Shown: positions 1 to 13,847, counted from the first letter of the stretch. The stretch: DNA of 64,000 nucleotides from Pseudopyrenochaeta lycopersici (GCA_003313425.1 NHZP01000029.1:186001-250000); one strand, 5' to 3'. Numbers and translations are program-made. The notes: a model not told the origin generated them from the letters alone.

Positions 1-579
1 GCGGCTGGCTCAAGTTTAGCTTGTTTAACAAGTTCATCAATCACAACTGCGCATCTTCGATCCTGCGATGACGATATAAAGCTATTCGCGTAGTGTGACG
101 TAGTCCGGCTGGGCTGGACCCTGATTTTTAGCGTTGCGCTATGACCGCATCCAGCCTCGCGCCTTATGTTCCAGCGTCCCGATCCCCATACCCTGGCAAA
201 ACGCCCATCATCGCTCAAGATGGCTGCGCTCTGGAAGCTTTGTCGAAATGAAACAAGCCACACTGGATCCCGAATAAGACATTCGACGTCATGCGCCACG
301 AGCTCTTGTGTCCCTGCATGACGTACCCTTGTGCTGTGCCCGTTGATCCTGGCCATTTCTGGGGAATTGAGTATGGAGAACTTGTTTTCACTGTATGAGA
401 TGGTGGGATGGGTAGGTCCGAAGACGTCTCTTCTCATTGTATAAGAGTAAGGCCAGTATCACTGCATTCAATTCTATCATTACAACACAAACAATCATCA
501 CAAGCATCCAGAGCACTTCAAGTCTTCTACAATACTCAAACCTCCTCTTTCAACTTCAACCAACAATACATCAATCAAC
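1..579. other. Intergenic, left edge
   Basis: No convincing coding exon is visible on either strand. The last 100 bases before the first gene are A/C-rich with few G, as expected for a fungal promoter and 5' leader. Confidence 0.5.
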
Positions 580-985
580 ATGCCTATCATGCGCCGTTCT
601 GCTCCCCGCACTACTCGTGTCCACCATACCACTCCTCGCACTACTCGTGCCAAACCTAGCCTCAAGACCAGACTCCTAGGCCCCAAGCGAACCACACGCC
701 GTGGTCCCGCTACAACAACTACTACTACCACGACCACCAGGACTACCAAAACCCATGGCGGTCACCACGCTGCCCCAGTTCATCACCACAAGCGCCATGC
801 TACCATGGGTGACAAGGTGTCCGGTGCTCTGATGAAGCTGAGGGGTTCTTTGACTCGCCGCCCAGGCCTCAAGGTATATTAACATCAGTGCCAAGTTAAC
901 ATCGATCCATACTAACATTCACTAGGCTGCGGGCACCCGCCGCATGCACGGCACTGATGGCCGTAATGCTCGCCATGTCTACTAG
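580..985 (+). CDS. Small basic Thr/His/Arg-rich conserved fungal protein
   Basis: Two exons, 580-873 and 926-985, joined in phase 0 give 117 residues. The 52-nt intron starts GTATAT, has an ACTAAC branch site at 911-916 and ends CTAG. The N-terminal two thirds is low complexity: Arg/Thr-rich, a run of nine Thr near residue 45, then His-rich. The C-terminal 45 residues form the recognisable block, running from GDKVSGALMKLRGSLTRRPG to a GTRRMHGTDGR tail. I recall similar C-termini in small ascomycete proteins of unknown function. Splicing is what completes this block, so the splice is well supported. There is no signal peptide or membrane segment. High basic charge could suit nucleic-acid or ribosome association, but no function is claimed. 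Confidence 0.8.
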
Positions 986-1703
986 ACGGATTGAGATGTT
1001 ATGACCTGTATGATTAGGAGGTTTCCATTGCTATTTGCGAGCGACTTATTACGCTGGCATGAGTGTATGATATGATCGACGATACCCTACGTTGTGAGCG
1101 TTTAGAATAAGTAATGAATGTATTCAACATCTGCAACTGTGTCCACTACTTTCTTGTGCCTAGCATTTCCAGCTACTATCACCGGTTACCATGCCAAAGC
1201 TATAAAAGCTGTGGGTCAATAAGTGGGCATTGATAAAAATGCCACATGTCATCTTTCTACTGATATCACCTTGCATGGCCGATGCCAAGTTCTCTATCTG
1301 TTGTACACTCGAGTGCTCAGATCCAGCCTGACTGATACGACACCCATTTCGATGGATTATTTGTTATATACTAGAACAGCCAATATACAATTACACTAGC
1401 CCATTCTTTAACTCCGCACGAAATAGATATTAAGTTATGCGCTAATTTTCGCACAATATAGCGAACCAAAGCCTAACCGTTCGTCGACAATATATTTGGA
1501 ATTGGTACTGCTGGTCATTGAGTCTGCTATGTCTTAAGTAGAACTCACATGGTTGTCAGAAGAGGATTCAAATAGGTCCATCCATTAATTCGTATACCAA
1601 AAACTGGATGTAGCAGGGGCGTTGCTTAGATTACCATTACAATATCCCATTACCAACGCGCACAAATCCGATATTTACAAGATTTAGCCCGTTTCTCTTG
1701 GGT
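986..1703. other. Intergenic, convergent 3' ends
   Basis: This lies between the ends of a plus-strand and a minus-strand gene. It is AT-rich and holds no coding signal I can support. Confidence 0.5.
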
Positions 1704-3305
1704 TTACCTTGTTTGTCCTACTGTGCCATCCCTGTTATTAGCTAACGGGCCCTCTTTCATCTTCTTCATAATATTGCCCAGTCTCCCTCCACTTCCACTC
1801 CTGCCCTCGATCTGGGATCCAGATACGGGTGGTCCCAAATATGGTGTTTTCGTAGGACTTGGGGGTAAAGCCGTCGCAGGCGGACGCTGCTGTTGTGAAC
1901 CACGAGCAGCTTCGATTTCAGAACGACCTGCATCTATAATAGCTTGATTCTTAGCATGTGCTGCTGGATTGCGTCGATCGAAAGTGTCGTTGAAGGTGCC
2001 ACGAAGGGTTTCACCAGCCCCCTGTAGTAGAATAGAGTCAGCCTATAATCTCGAGTGATGGTGTCAAGGGTAAAATCTTACGTGAATACCAGCAGCCGCC
2101 GCTTTGAGATTTGCCAGGGTAGACTGCCTCTGCCCATCATGACTTGATCTGGCCGGTAACGGATGGTTGGGGTCGTTGTATCCGACACCAGATTGGAAGT
2201 TCGTAGGCAACGGAGGTACCTCTGGTTGCTGTGTTGGTGCTCCATACTGAGACGGTACTTGTCGGGGCACACCTTGCGGAGGTTGTCGAGCAGGATATGA
2301 GAAATTTGCACGCCCAGGGCTACTGGGTGTGACAGGACTGATTGTGTTATCCATGGGATTTGGTCGTTGAATTGCAGGAGACACAGAATCCAACTCCAGT
2401 CTGTTCCGTATATTACTTTTGTTTGGTATGGCTGGAGATGGCTCCTCAAATCTCGAAACTTCGGGAGATGGTCCAGGGCCTTGCTGGTAGTGCGTAGGCA
2501 TTGGTGGGGTTAGCCTTTCAGGAACCGACGATTGGGTGGGAAGTCCAGGAGTTTGGTGATGTTGATGGTTAGGAGGCAGTGGAGAAGCGGGAGAGGGTGG
2601 ACTCGGGCCAGATGTGTTGGTAATGCTACCTGTGCCTTTGCTGCCGACAGGCTGTTCCACAGTGGTGGATCCTCCCGGACCAGTTGTAGTCGTAGTCGTT
2701 GTAGTTGTTGTGGTTGTCACTGTGACAATATTACCTGACCCTGCATCTCGATACGTTTCTCTGCCCATGCTTTCCTGACTTGAGCGACTGTGAAGTGCCT
2801 GAGGTGGGGCAAGTGTATCATGCGTATGTGCATTGGGTGGATTGTGATAAGTGGCATTCGGCGGATTGTTTGAGTTTACGGGAGCATCGGGTCTGGACGG
2901 TGGTGGGTGCCACTGTTCCCCAGAAATTGGGCGTGGGTTGCTCGCGAAGCTGGGGTTCGCACTAGTATTGGCCTCGCTACTATAGTACGCTGAGTCGCCG
3001 TTGGTGTTCGTGTCTGAGAGGTCTTTCCGCTCTGGAACATCTTTTCGATCAGCAGTGTCTTTGCGCTCTCTGTCTTGGACATCCTTGACGTCTTTTTCCT
3101 TGCCCTTGTCTTTTGAGTGAAAAGGATTAGACATGCGCCATTTTGATTTCTTTTCCTTGTCGGTAGGTGACATGTTATCCGCAGGAGCCAGCGGCTGCGA
3201 TGAGTTCGCCGGTTGGCCACCTAGACCGCCAGACATGGCAAGTTCTTGTCGCTCCCGACTCTTTCGCTTCTGCAGTTTGGCAGGTTGACGAAAACTATCG
3301 TCCAT
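1704..3305 (-). CDS. Conserved fungal low-complexity protein (SNPFHSKDK motif)
   Basis: Two exons on the minus strand, 3305-2082 and 2021-1704, separated by a 60-nt GTAAGA..CAG intron in phase 0, give 513 residues. The protein is mostly disordered: a charged Lys/Asp/Glu stretch around residues 50-100, a run of about twelve Thr near residue 205, then long Pro/Ser/Gln-rich sequence. Two ordered-looking motifs stand out: KWRMSNPFHSKDKGKEK near the N-terminus, and at the splice junction LANLKAAAAGIH joined to GAGETLRGTFND. The second is a motif I associate with ascomycete proteins of unknown role. The C-terminus is basic (NIMKKMKEGPL). No catalytic domain or membrane segment is seen. Upstream exons cannot be excluded, but the ATG at 3305 opens a clean frame. 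Confidence 0.75.
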
Positions 3306-4032
3306 CTTGGATGTTGCTTTCGTGCCTCTGGCAAGACGAGGATTGTAAAGATAGGGAGCTTCCTCGATGGCCCTCGAAATATTTTACTATGCCAGAGAGC
3401 GAGTCAATTGCTGTGGGATGGCATATGTATCATCGTCAGACCCCATAGAAGGACTCTGTGCCCGCCAAACATCATCATATGAGGTCATACTACAGTGTGT
3501 GGCGTAAGGAAGGTGTGGCATCCAATCACACAAGCCCAAACCGGCGATCCATGAACCAGTGGATGTCGACAAAAGCCAATGTGCAGGGGTTTTCGCTCCC
3601 GATGGCGTATTCAGGGTTCCAGGATTTCCAAGATTGCAATGTCAGGTTTCGAAATGGCGCGTTTCCTATTTCGATTTAGTAAATACTCCAGCCACATCTG
3701 AATCCAGCCCTGCAGGAGAAGGCGTAGCTCATGTCTTTGTATAGAAATCATCTAATCAGAGATGCTCTGTTTGACCAAAGAGTGTACATGATCATTCATG
3801 AAGGGATGGGTCTTCAAACCATAGTGGTACAAACCCAATATGTAACTCGTATAGAATGAGGATCTTCTCAGCTCAGCCTCAGCCCCGCTCACGTCAAGCC
3901 GGCATCCGGACAGAAACTAATTAACGCATCGCTTCCAGTCTCTACTCAGAACGACGAAACCACGTACATCTTTTTGTTCGTTTTACTTCCCGGTATGAGA
4001 GAGGGGCTGGCCCGCCTTTAGCTGCATGCAAC
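3306..4032. other. Intergenic, divergent promoter region
   Basis: The two flanking genes start on opposite strands here. Pyrimidine-rich stretches occur around 3950-4010 just before the plus-strand ATG. No coding exon is supported. Confidence 0.5.
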
Positions 4033-6781
4033 GTGACCATGGCGGAGACATTAGGGCTCATTGCCAGCGTCATTCAGGTAGCCGGAGCGGGTCTCAAATT
4101 ATCTCAGACGCTATACCAATATGCTGATGGCGTTGCAACAGCTGATCGCAGGATCAAGGGTATCGCCAAGGAAATAGAGTTAACAAGTTTTGTTATCGAA
4201 GAGCTGGGTAGCGTGTTCAAGCAAGATGAGGTGCCAAACCTCATATCCAAAAACGCGCTGAAAACGGCGAATGACACGATGAAGGAGTGCTCTTCTGTCT
4301 TTGCAGAAATAGATGCCACCCTGAAAAAGAGCAAGAAGAACACGCTGGGTCGATTTATGCTGCCTTTCAGGGACAATAAGATCGAACTGCTGCGCAATCA
4401 CATTGACAAGCTCAAGAGTACGTTGCAACTTTTGATGCAAGTGCTCACTCATGCGCACCAAGTCGCCTCAAAGAAGCTCGACAGGGAAGCCGAAGCAAAG
4501 CAACGAGAGGAAATCAAGGAGCTCCTCGAGAACAAGAGAAAGTCGACGAAAAGATACGAAGAGTCATTGAAGAACTACAGTATCAGCGACGGCAGCACTA
4601 TGATGGACGATGATCAAGAAACAGACAAAGAAAATGAAGATGATGTCTCTATCAACGCTCTTACTATGTCGGCTTCGGCCATTGGGTCGAGTATTAATTC
4701 TGAAAGCCTTGGAAAATGCGTCCAACATATACGAAATTTGCTGGAGAATATTGAAACCCTACAACAGGTTCTGAAGAAACAAGTTGATGGAGACGATCAC
4801 TCAGAACATCAGCAAAGTCTTGTAGGATCATACTTTCGTGCTCGTGGCCATCTCGACAGCGTCCTATTTGGCAGTTCCAAACAGCTAGATATTCATTTGC
4901 TGGCTAACAGCCGCGGTAAGGCTGCACAAGAAAGGAGTAGACCCATTGAGATGGAGATACAGAGAACTATGACTGGGAGCACTCTAGGCCATAGTGAATA
5001 TCCAAGCGGAGCGCCAAGTGATGCTGATTTCTCAAAGGCAATCCAAGAGGCTGTGGTGAAAGCAAGAGCAGAGGAAAGAGAGAATATGAAACAAAAATAC
5101 GAAGCTTTACGAGCGGCGGAAGAGACAGCACGTCATGTAGCTGCAAGAAAACGTGAAATTGAAGCAGAAATGAGGGCAGCAGAACTGAGAGCGGAGATGA
5201 AGCTCAAAGAGGCAAAAAAACAGCAAGCCATGAAGCCGTCTCCAGCTATACGTCAGGCTCCTGTGAAATTCCAAGACACGCGTGGCAAGAAATATACTAT
5301 CCCATTTCAGGTCGGCAGTACTTGGCAGGTAAGTTTGCTACATCAAGCATACAGGGCAGATATTGAAACTTTTTTAGGGGATGCACGATGTCATCAAGCA
5401 TGCATACCTTCATGACGACGAATGGAGGCAGAACGTATTGGACGGAAAATTCAACTTGATGGATCTTGACGACAACATACTTTTGCCATCGTATTGGGAC
5501 CATGTCATTGAGCCAGGAGCAACCATCATTATGCAATTCGAGACAGTGCGTTCCAATCACGTCCTTGGAGTCGCGCAGGGAAATAAGGATGATGTTTTGC
5601 AATCAGCCAAGGGCAAGAATCCCCTCTCTCACATCAATTCACATGGGCCCCGAGATACAGAAACTGAGGTTAGGTCGCACATGGCCGACATGGACGACAT
5701 GGACTTGGTTGGTGTGCATCAGTCGTCCCCCAACTATTCTCCTATCTCTGCCGGATACTCTCCCACCTCTCCCAATTTCTCTCCAACGTCGCCTTGTTAC
5801 TCTCCAACCTCTCCCCACTACGCTCCCGCGTCTCCTAATTACCTTCCTACATCGCCCAGATATTCACCAGCCAATGCGCAGTCAGAAGACAAATCAGGAA
5901 AGCCATCGTCGGAATCGGATAAAAACCGCTCTGGTCATCGGTCCGTAACGCCAGACGACATTCTGAACGACATGGAAGATAATATGGAGCCGTCTGTTCT
6001 AGACTGGGAAGCTCGCAATGAAACTAATAAGAGAGATAGGGCCGATGAGAGTCATGGCTCGGAGAAGGAGGTTGGTTCTGTAAAAGAAGACCGCCATGAT
6101 GAAAACGTGACCCCGACAGTTGAGGAGGGCCCAACAACGCGGATGCCAGAGAAGAGCAAGGAAAGATCAAGGAAGCTTAAAATCGAACGAGTAAGGCAAA
6201 AGCAGAAGTATCCGATGGCCTTCGAAGCATCACTTGGGACGAGCGAGACAGAGTCGGATGACAATGTGTATATCTGGCCGTCGTCGCCAACTTCTCGTGA
6301 TCGGCTCCCCAAAGAGACGGGAAAGCATCAGGATATCTCACTACCGCCTCCAACCCCGTTTCCGCGTCCTCCCCCAGCTGATTTTATGAGCATGCCTCCT
6401 CCGCCCCCACCAAAACCGGCTCCGGCTCCTTTGCCACCAAACCAGAGGCAGAACTATGGAAACTGGACTCGCCCTATAATGCCTCCAGAACCGCCCAGTA
6501 GCTCCTTTTCGAAGCCATCGACTTCGGCCACATATATTCCTAGTGGAGATTCATTTGGACCGGGGGTTGGAATACCAGTAGTGTCGTTTGAACAAACAAA
6601 GACTAAAGCAAGTTCGGCACAGAGATCTTATACGAGACTCGCCTCCGAGATGTCTTATTCTCGCGATAGTAAAGTGTCTGCGCCTGAAAGTGTACCGCTG
6701 CGGGTGGACACTGGGGTGGATTCGCAGAAGAATGATGAAGTTGATGAACTGTTGAAAGAGTGGACTACGATCCTTGGGTGA
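4033..6781 (+). CDS. Fungal N-terminal helical domain + ubiquitin-like domain protein with CTD-like heptads
   Basis: Exons 4033-5328 and 5378-6781 flank a 49-nt GTAAGT..TTTTTAG intron in phase 0, giving 899 residues. Residues 1-200 resemble the all-helical domain found at the start of many fungal STAND/NLR-like proteins ([20 protein letters not shown]). Residues about 335-400 are a charged predicted coiled coil. Residues about 410-485 match a ubiquitin-like domain of the fungal ULD type; the intron falls inside it, right after GSTWQ. Residues about 551-599 contain seven tandem heptads close to YSPTSPx. After them come an acidic/basic linker, a Pro-rich block near residue 770, and a C-terminal [12 protein letters not shown] of the kind that ends several fungal ULD proteins. 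No nuclease, kinase or NTPase domain is present. Function is unknown. Confidence 0.85.
5735..5881 (+). repeat. Seven tandem RNA polymerase II CTD-like heptads (coding)
   Basis: Within the preceding CDS, seven consecutive heptads read [42 protein letters not shown] and YSPANAQ. The consensus equals positions 1-6 of the RPB1 tail repeat, with position 7 varying. Confidence 0.95.
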
Positions 6782-7812
6782 CGGATGATTCCAATAGTAT
6801 AAAGTGTCTTTACATTCTATACGTAAGAATTCCCTACTTCAGTTTCCTTACAAGTCGAGGCAGACACAATGCTACAGCGCAGTTGGCACACGTGATATAA
6901 ACCTGCCTCACCACACACTCAGTCAAAAACACAGCCTACCCACTGCAGTATAGCAAAACACAAAGTCAAACCCCAGTGCAATCAAAGTCCCATCCAAAAC
7001 CCCCCGTCGCCATCCGCACCCACCCACACCTACCCTCCCATACCCACCCCTACAACGCCCGACAATCCTCTATCCCCATGCCCCTACATCACCCGACCGA
7101 ACCACTCCTCCCTCCGATATCGAACACCCCCAAGACCCCACAGTCCCGTCTCACGAAACATATCCCGCCCCCGGGCCCGGCCCTCCCTCGTACGGCGCCC
7201 GCCGCACAGCAAGGGACGCGAACCCACGCGGCGGCTGCGTTACTCGATTCCTACACCTGATATGTACGACGCGGAAGCGCGGCTCGCGTACGCACACCCC
7301 ATGTCGGCCCGGCGTGACTGCGACAGGTTGGTCATATTGTGTTGGGGGGACTAGCCTGGTTGGGTAATGAGCTATGGTCGCTGGCGTGTTTTTTTTGTGT
7401 TGGTGGGGTTTGTTTTATTTTTTTGACTTGGTTTGATTGTTTTTTTTGTTGGGATCGCGGGGTATGGAGGGGCTGCGACGCGACGGAGGAGGGTGTGCTG
7501 TTAATGATGGCGACGTGATAGATATTGGGGAATTACTTTGCGCGTGATGTAGTGATGGGGTCATTGAGTATCGTGAATTGAGTTGTGATTGTGCCTGTGT
7601 GGGAAAAAGACCTCATACTTGAAAGTGCATAAGGTGAATTGCGAATACAGGCAGGAAATCAACAATTCATAGAACGAAAGATTATTTTAATCATTGTATT
7701 CGTTAAGGTATCTATTTACACATAGCAGCGTCCGTTCCATTCAAACGCCATGCCCAAGTGAAGGTATCGTAAAATATCATGTACAGAGACAACCCGCTCA
7801 GCGGCGTGCCAT
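6782..7812. other. Intergenic; C-rich segment with unresolved open frames
   Basis: From about 6900 to 7350 the plus strand is strikingly C-rich and open in two frames. One runs from an ATG at 6976 to a stop at 7260 (94 codons). The other is open from 6896 to about 7354 but has no usable early ATG; it encodes Arg/Pro-rich sequence ending CDRLVILCWGD. Neither resembles a family I know. From 7385 to 7450 there are T-rich runs. It may hold an exon of an unannotated gene, or simply a compositionally biased leader. Confidence 0.3.
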
Positions 7813-10209
<2,397 letters not shown>

Positions 10210-11611
10210 TCACGGGCAGTCGGTAGGATCCCAATCTGGAGAGGAGCAACATCAGTCAGCGTGCCCCAGCGCAGTTGCAAGCATATGGAGCGTCCATGTC
10301 GCCGAAGTCGCTCGTTACATTGCACTTCAGATGGCTTAGGAGCAAGGGCAGGTACTCACCAGTGACCAGATACTCGTCCAGCCCATCCAACGTCTTCATG
10401 TCGGCGTCGTCGATTTCGAATCCCCCAACTTCCGAATTCTCAATGATTCGCGCCTTCTTCACGCTCTTTGGCAGCGGCACATAGCCGTGTTGGAGGCTCC
10501 AACGCACCAGCAGCTGCCCTGGAGTGCACGCATACTTCTTGGAGAGGGACACAATCTTGGGGTGCTTCATTCGCAAGGCTCGGACAAGCGGCGCGTAGGC
10601 CTCAACCACAATGCCATGCTCCTGGCAGAAGGAAGTGATGTCTGTCCGCGTGTTGAACGGATGCACCTCGATTTGGTTTACTGCTGGGGGAATCCTGGGC
10701 TTAGAGTCTATGAGCTCTTGCAGCTGCATTTATCGTCAGCTAGGCTGTCCCAAATTAGAGACCTGCAGTCAATCAGTCCGCGGATATCTGACGGTATCAC
10801 AGAAGGCCAAGTGGTGGAAGAATATGAATATCCTCCATCCCTGCTCAGTGTAGGTCATCAAGCATGGCGGGCGGCCGCAATGGAATCATAAAGGGGGGCG
10901 ACTTGCATGCTTCACTCCGTAGTTGGAGACGCCTCCAATCTTGACCTCGCCGTCATCGATTGCGTCTTCGACAGCTCTCCAGCTGTCAAGGCGTGCTTTC
11001 TTGCCACCGTACGGCGAGTGCAGGAGGAACAGGTCAATGTAGCCAAGACCGCATTCCTTTACGGATCTTTTGATAGCTTTACGGGCCGCGTCATACGCCG
11101 AGTTGGATGCCAGCTTCGATGTAAAGTGGACATGCTCGCGCGTGAGAGACTCTGTATTAGCCTCGCTTGCCAGGAAGTCTAGAACGGCCTTGCCTGCTTC
11201 TGACTCGTTGTGGTACCTGCGCGTAGCAGAGACAATGTCAGTCACTGGAACACATGCAGTTCGTACATGGACGTTGCTTACATCTGAGCTGAGTCGACGC
11301 TGGTGCATGCGCCATTCGTCAATCGTTCTACAGGGCTGGCATGTACTGCGTATGACGACTTACCCTCGATATCCGGCCTGCTAGTGTAAGTACGACATCA
11401 GATGACGGCCAGGAACAGGAAAAGCATGCCTCTAGCGCCCATCGGACCGCCTGGTACGTCTCCTTTCCGGACGTCAGGTAGACACCAAGGTGGATGGTCG
11501 GCATAGACAAGCCATTAGAAAGCTGCTAGGGTCAGCATGGGCACATTGGTGCGCGAGGGCTATGCTACACGCCTTTGTGCGCGAAGCCAATGAGAATGTA
11601 GGCTGTGCCAT
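10210..11611 (-). CDS. Aldo-keto reductase (seven exons, three GC-AG introns)
   Basis: A NAD(P)H-dependent carbonyl reductase of the small AKR superfamily, 287 residues. Exons on the minus strand: 11611-11573, 11522-11430, 11377-11364 (14 nt), 11299-11282 (18 nt), 11216-10907, 10723-10360 and 10235-10210. Their sum is exactly 288 codons. The catalytic tetrad is visible: Asp51 and Tyr56 in GVDSAQMYHNE, which is assembled from three exons, Lys89 in HFTSKL and His121 in [22 protein letters not shown] and the terminal DWDPTDCP are also AKR hallmarks. Introns 1, 2 and 5 begin GC (GCGTGT, GCATGC, GCAAGT). For introns 1 and 2 no GT donor restores the family frame; for intron 5 an in-frame GTGAAG donor exists but would delete three conserved residues. 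Substrate unknown. Confidence 0.85.
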
Positions 11612-13094
11612 TTTGATACGCAAAGAGCGCGCCGTGCACAAATCGAAATAGGAGTTTCGATGCTGCAAGAGGCCAGCCACGATAGTAGCAGAAGTGGGTG
11701 GTGCAGCATGGACATGCTCGGCGAATTAACCGTGTCATCATCACTCGCTTGTGGCTAGGGCTGTGGGTGCATATGCACGTCTTAGCAACTATGGCTGTGC
11801 AAATCTTCTTGTCCTTGACCAGCTGGACTTGACGTGAACGACGCGTTGCACACAGAAAAGCAACGAGGTCGAACGGGGCGAAGCAGCCCATAGTGTTTGG
11901 TGACTAGTGTACTCGTGGTAGTCGCTGCCGAAATGGGGCTGCCTCTCCTGCGCTCCTTCGAACTGCTCGCTACGCGACCACGGTGTTCGCTTAGGCGCAG
12001 TTTGTAAAGGGACAGCGTGTGGCACAATTGAATTGCAAATCGAGCCGTGCAGCCTCATAGGGCTACGGATATCGGCGACCATTATATTCATTTTAGCAGC
12101 CACTGATGCCAGAGGTTCTGAGTAATCCTGGACGAGATGACAGTGCATTAGATCCACGCTCCTGGAACACAACGGCAGCCACCCCAGTGGTTCCTCTACC
12201 GCGTTTGACGAGACTCGCAAGTAGAGGCGTTTGAGGCGCCTGTCAGAGTTCAGCACAAGCCCTGCTGGGATGCCGAAAAACTTGTCGAGGCTTTGTTGTG
12301 CTTTCTGCGAGGGCTGGATTGCTGGCGTCTAGATCTTTTCCTCGGCGGCTCCGACGCTGCCTCCAGGGGCATGCGACACTTGCTCATCGTCGCAGACGCT
12401 CCACTAAGCAGGTGGAAAAGGAGGGCAGCGAGCAGCTGAAGCGAATATCGCCAGCAACCAACAGTATCTACCCGTCGCAGTGTTGACGACGATCTGCAGT
12501 CGTAATACACCATTTCTGCAGCTGCCAACATGCTTCGTGCGCGAACTGTAAAGCCACGCCCCAGGAACCTTCACTAGGGCAGGGCATCGCGCCCTCTCAT
12601 TGGCGCGGCTTGATGAGGCATCCGTTCCTCATCCTAGACAGGATCAATCCGAGCCAAGCGGTGGCTCTCGACTTGATCTCCGCCAGGCCTAATCCCAAAG
12701 GCTTCGATAGCCTGCGGGAGTATAGGCGGCGTCGACCGAAGCCACCCCGTACAAGTCCTTGTGAGCCTCACCATACTTTCAGGATCGGCGAGCATAAATT
12801 TCCCTTATAGTGCCCAGTTATAGTTCCCTCGTTCCCCCTCGCGATAAGTAGCATCGGCCTTCTCAGCCCGCAGCTTTCTGTCGTCATTGACTACCTCACT
12901 CGAATCTCAGATCTAGACCCTGATGACCCTGTGACCTGGAGATCTGAGCCCGCCAGCCTTGACTAACAAAGCGCGGCCCTGGATTACTCTACTTGCTGCC
13001 GTTTTACTCATTTTGGTGAGGCGCGAGCTCATAAAACTGGAGTTTCCAGCATTGCTGACAATTTATTGTTCCTAACTGTAGCTTTGCTCTCACC
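11612..13094. other. Intergenic, divergent, 1.5 kb
   Basis: The reductase and the next plus-strand gene diverge from this gap. Between 11790 and 12530 the minus strand has several overlapping open frames of 80-155 codons, but they match no family I know, lack coherent splice joins and look like chance frames. A plausible core promoter and pyrimidine-rich leader lies at 12790-13080. Confidence 0.4.
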
Positions 13095-13847
13095 ATGACG
13101 AGCCAGCCAGGCTTCACCACTAATTTTCCCGCTGGGTACCCAACCGTCCCGTCAAGAGGAGGAACATTTGCAGGCGGTGCGAGCACATCATCAGGCGGAT
13201 CGCCGTCGGCGCAGAATGCAGTCTCAACGCCAGCCTTTGACATCTTCGACTGGCATCCCGCCTATCAGAGCTGCCAACGCTTTTTCCTCGACCATGCCCA
13301 GCATGACAACGGCGTCCAGGCTGTTTGTGCCCTTATCAACATCTGTCTACCCTTTCAATGGACGTCGAACCCTCTCGTGAGCGCGTCCGGCCCCCTCTCA
13401 CATTCATCTGGCCCAGCCGCATACAACATGCCTTGGCCCCGACAAGGCCCTGTTACAAATTCGCGAGGTCAGCCGGCGCCTGCATGGGTCTCCCTGATAC
13501 CCTACATACGGCGTCTTGTCATCACGGGAATGGACAGCTCAGGCATCATGCATGGCTTCTTCGGCGAGGACTGGAGGAAGGGTGTAGGCCCAATGCACGA
13601 ATGTGAGCGCCGCAACTACCTTTTTGCAGCCAAGAGCGGCGGGTGGGAAAAGGTCAAGTGCCAATACGACATGTCTCCTCACGAGTCGGTCCCATTCCTG
13701 AAGCCACTGCAAGAAGTACAATTGGCCGAGATCGAGGGAGCGGAGAAGACTTGGAGTCAGTGGCTTGCCATGGAGGATTGGATGGTGGGTCCGCGGGCGC
13801 CGGATGCCGACGATCAATTACCAGATGCCCGTCGCCGCGGATCCTGA
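13095..13847 (+). CDS. Conserved ascomycete protein of unknown function
   Basis: Single exon, 250 residues. After a Gly/Ser/Thr-rich N-terminus of about 45 residues, the protein is well ordered, with blocks I recognise as strongly conserved in ascomycetes: FDWHPAYQSCQRFFLDHAQHD, LPFQWTS, WVSLIPYIRRLVITG, HECERRNYLFAAKS and EIEGAEKTWSQWLAMEDWMV. Some database entries for such proteins carry an apoptosis-inhibitor name, which I regard as unsupported. There is no signal peptide, membrane helix or catalytic motif. The family's length fits one uninterrupted exon, and the first ATG sits just after a typical pyrimidine-rich leader. Confidence 0.85.
   Translation: MTSQPGFTTNFPAGYPTVPSRGGTFAGGASTSSGGSPSAQNAVSTPAFDIFDWHPAYQSCQRFFLDHAQHDNGVQAVCALINICLPFQWTSNPLVSASGPLSHSSGPAAYNMPWPRQGPVTNSRGQPAPAWVSLIPYIRRLVITGMDSSGIMHGFFGEDWRKGVGPMHECERRNYLFAAKSGGWEKVKCQYDMSPHESVPFLKPLQEVQLAEIEGAEKTWSQWLAMEDWMVGPRAPDADDQLPDARRRGS

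Noticed and set aside
2660..2740. The Thr-codon run as a microsatellite of interest
   Set aside because: It is an ordinary low-complexity coding stretch within the conserved fungal protein.
11789..12531. Overlapping minus-strand open frames that might form a two-exon gene upstream of the reductase
   Set aside because: No splice join gave a coherent product and nothing resembled a known family; left as intergenic.
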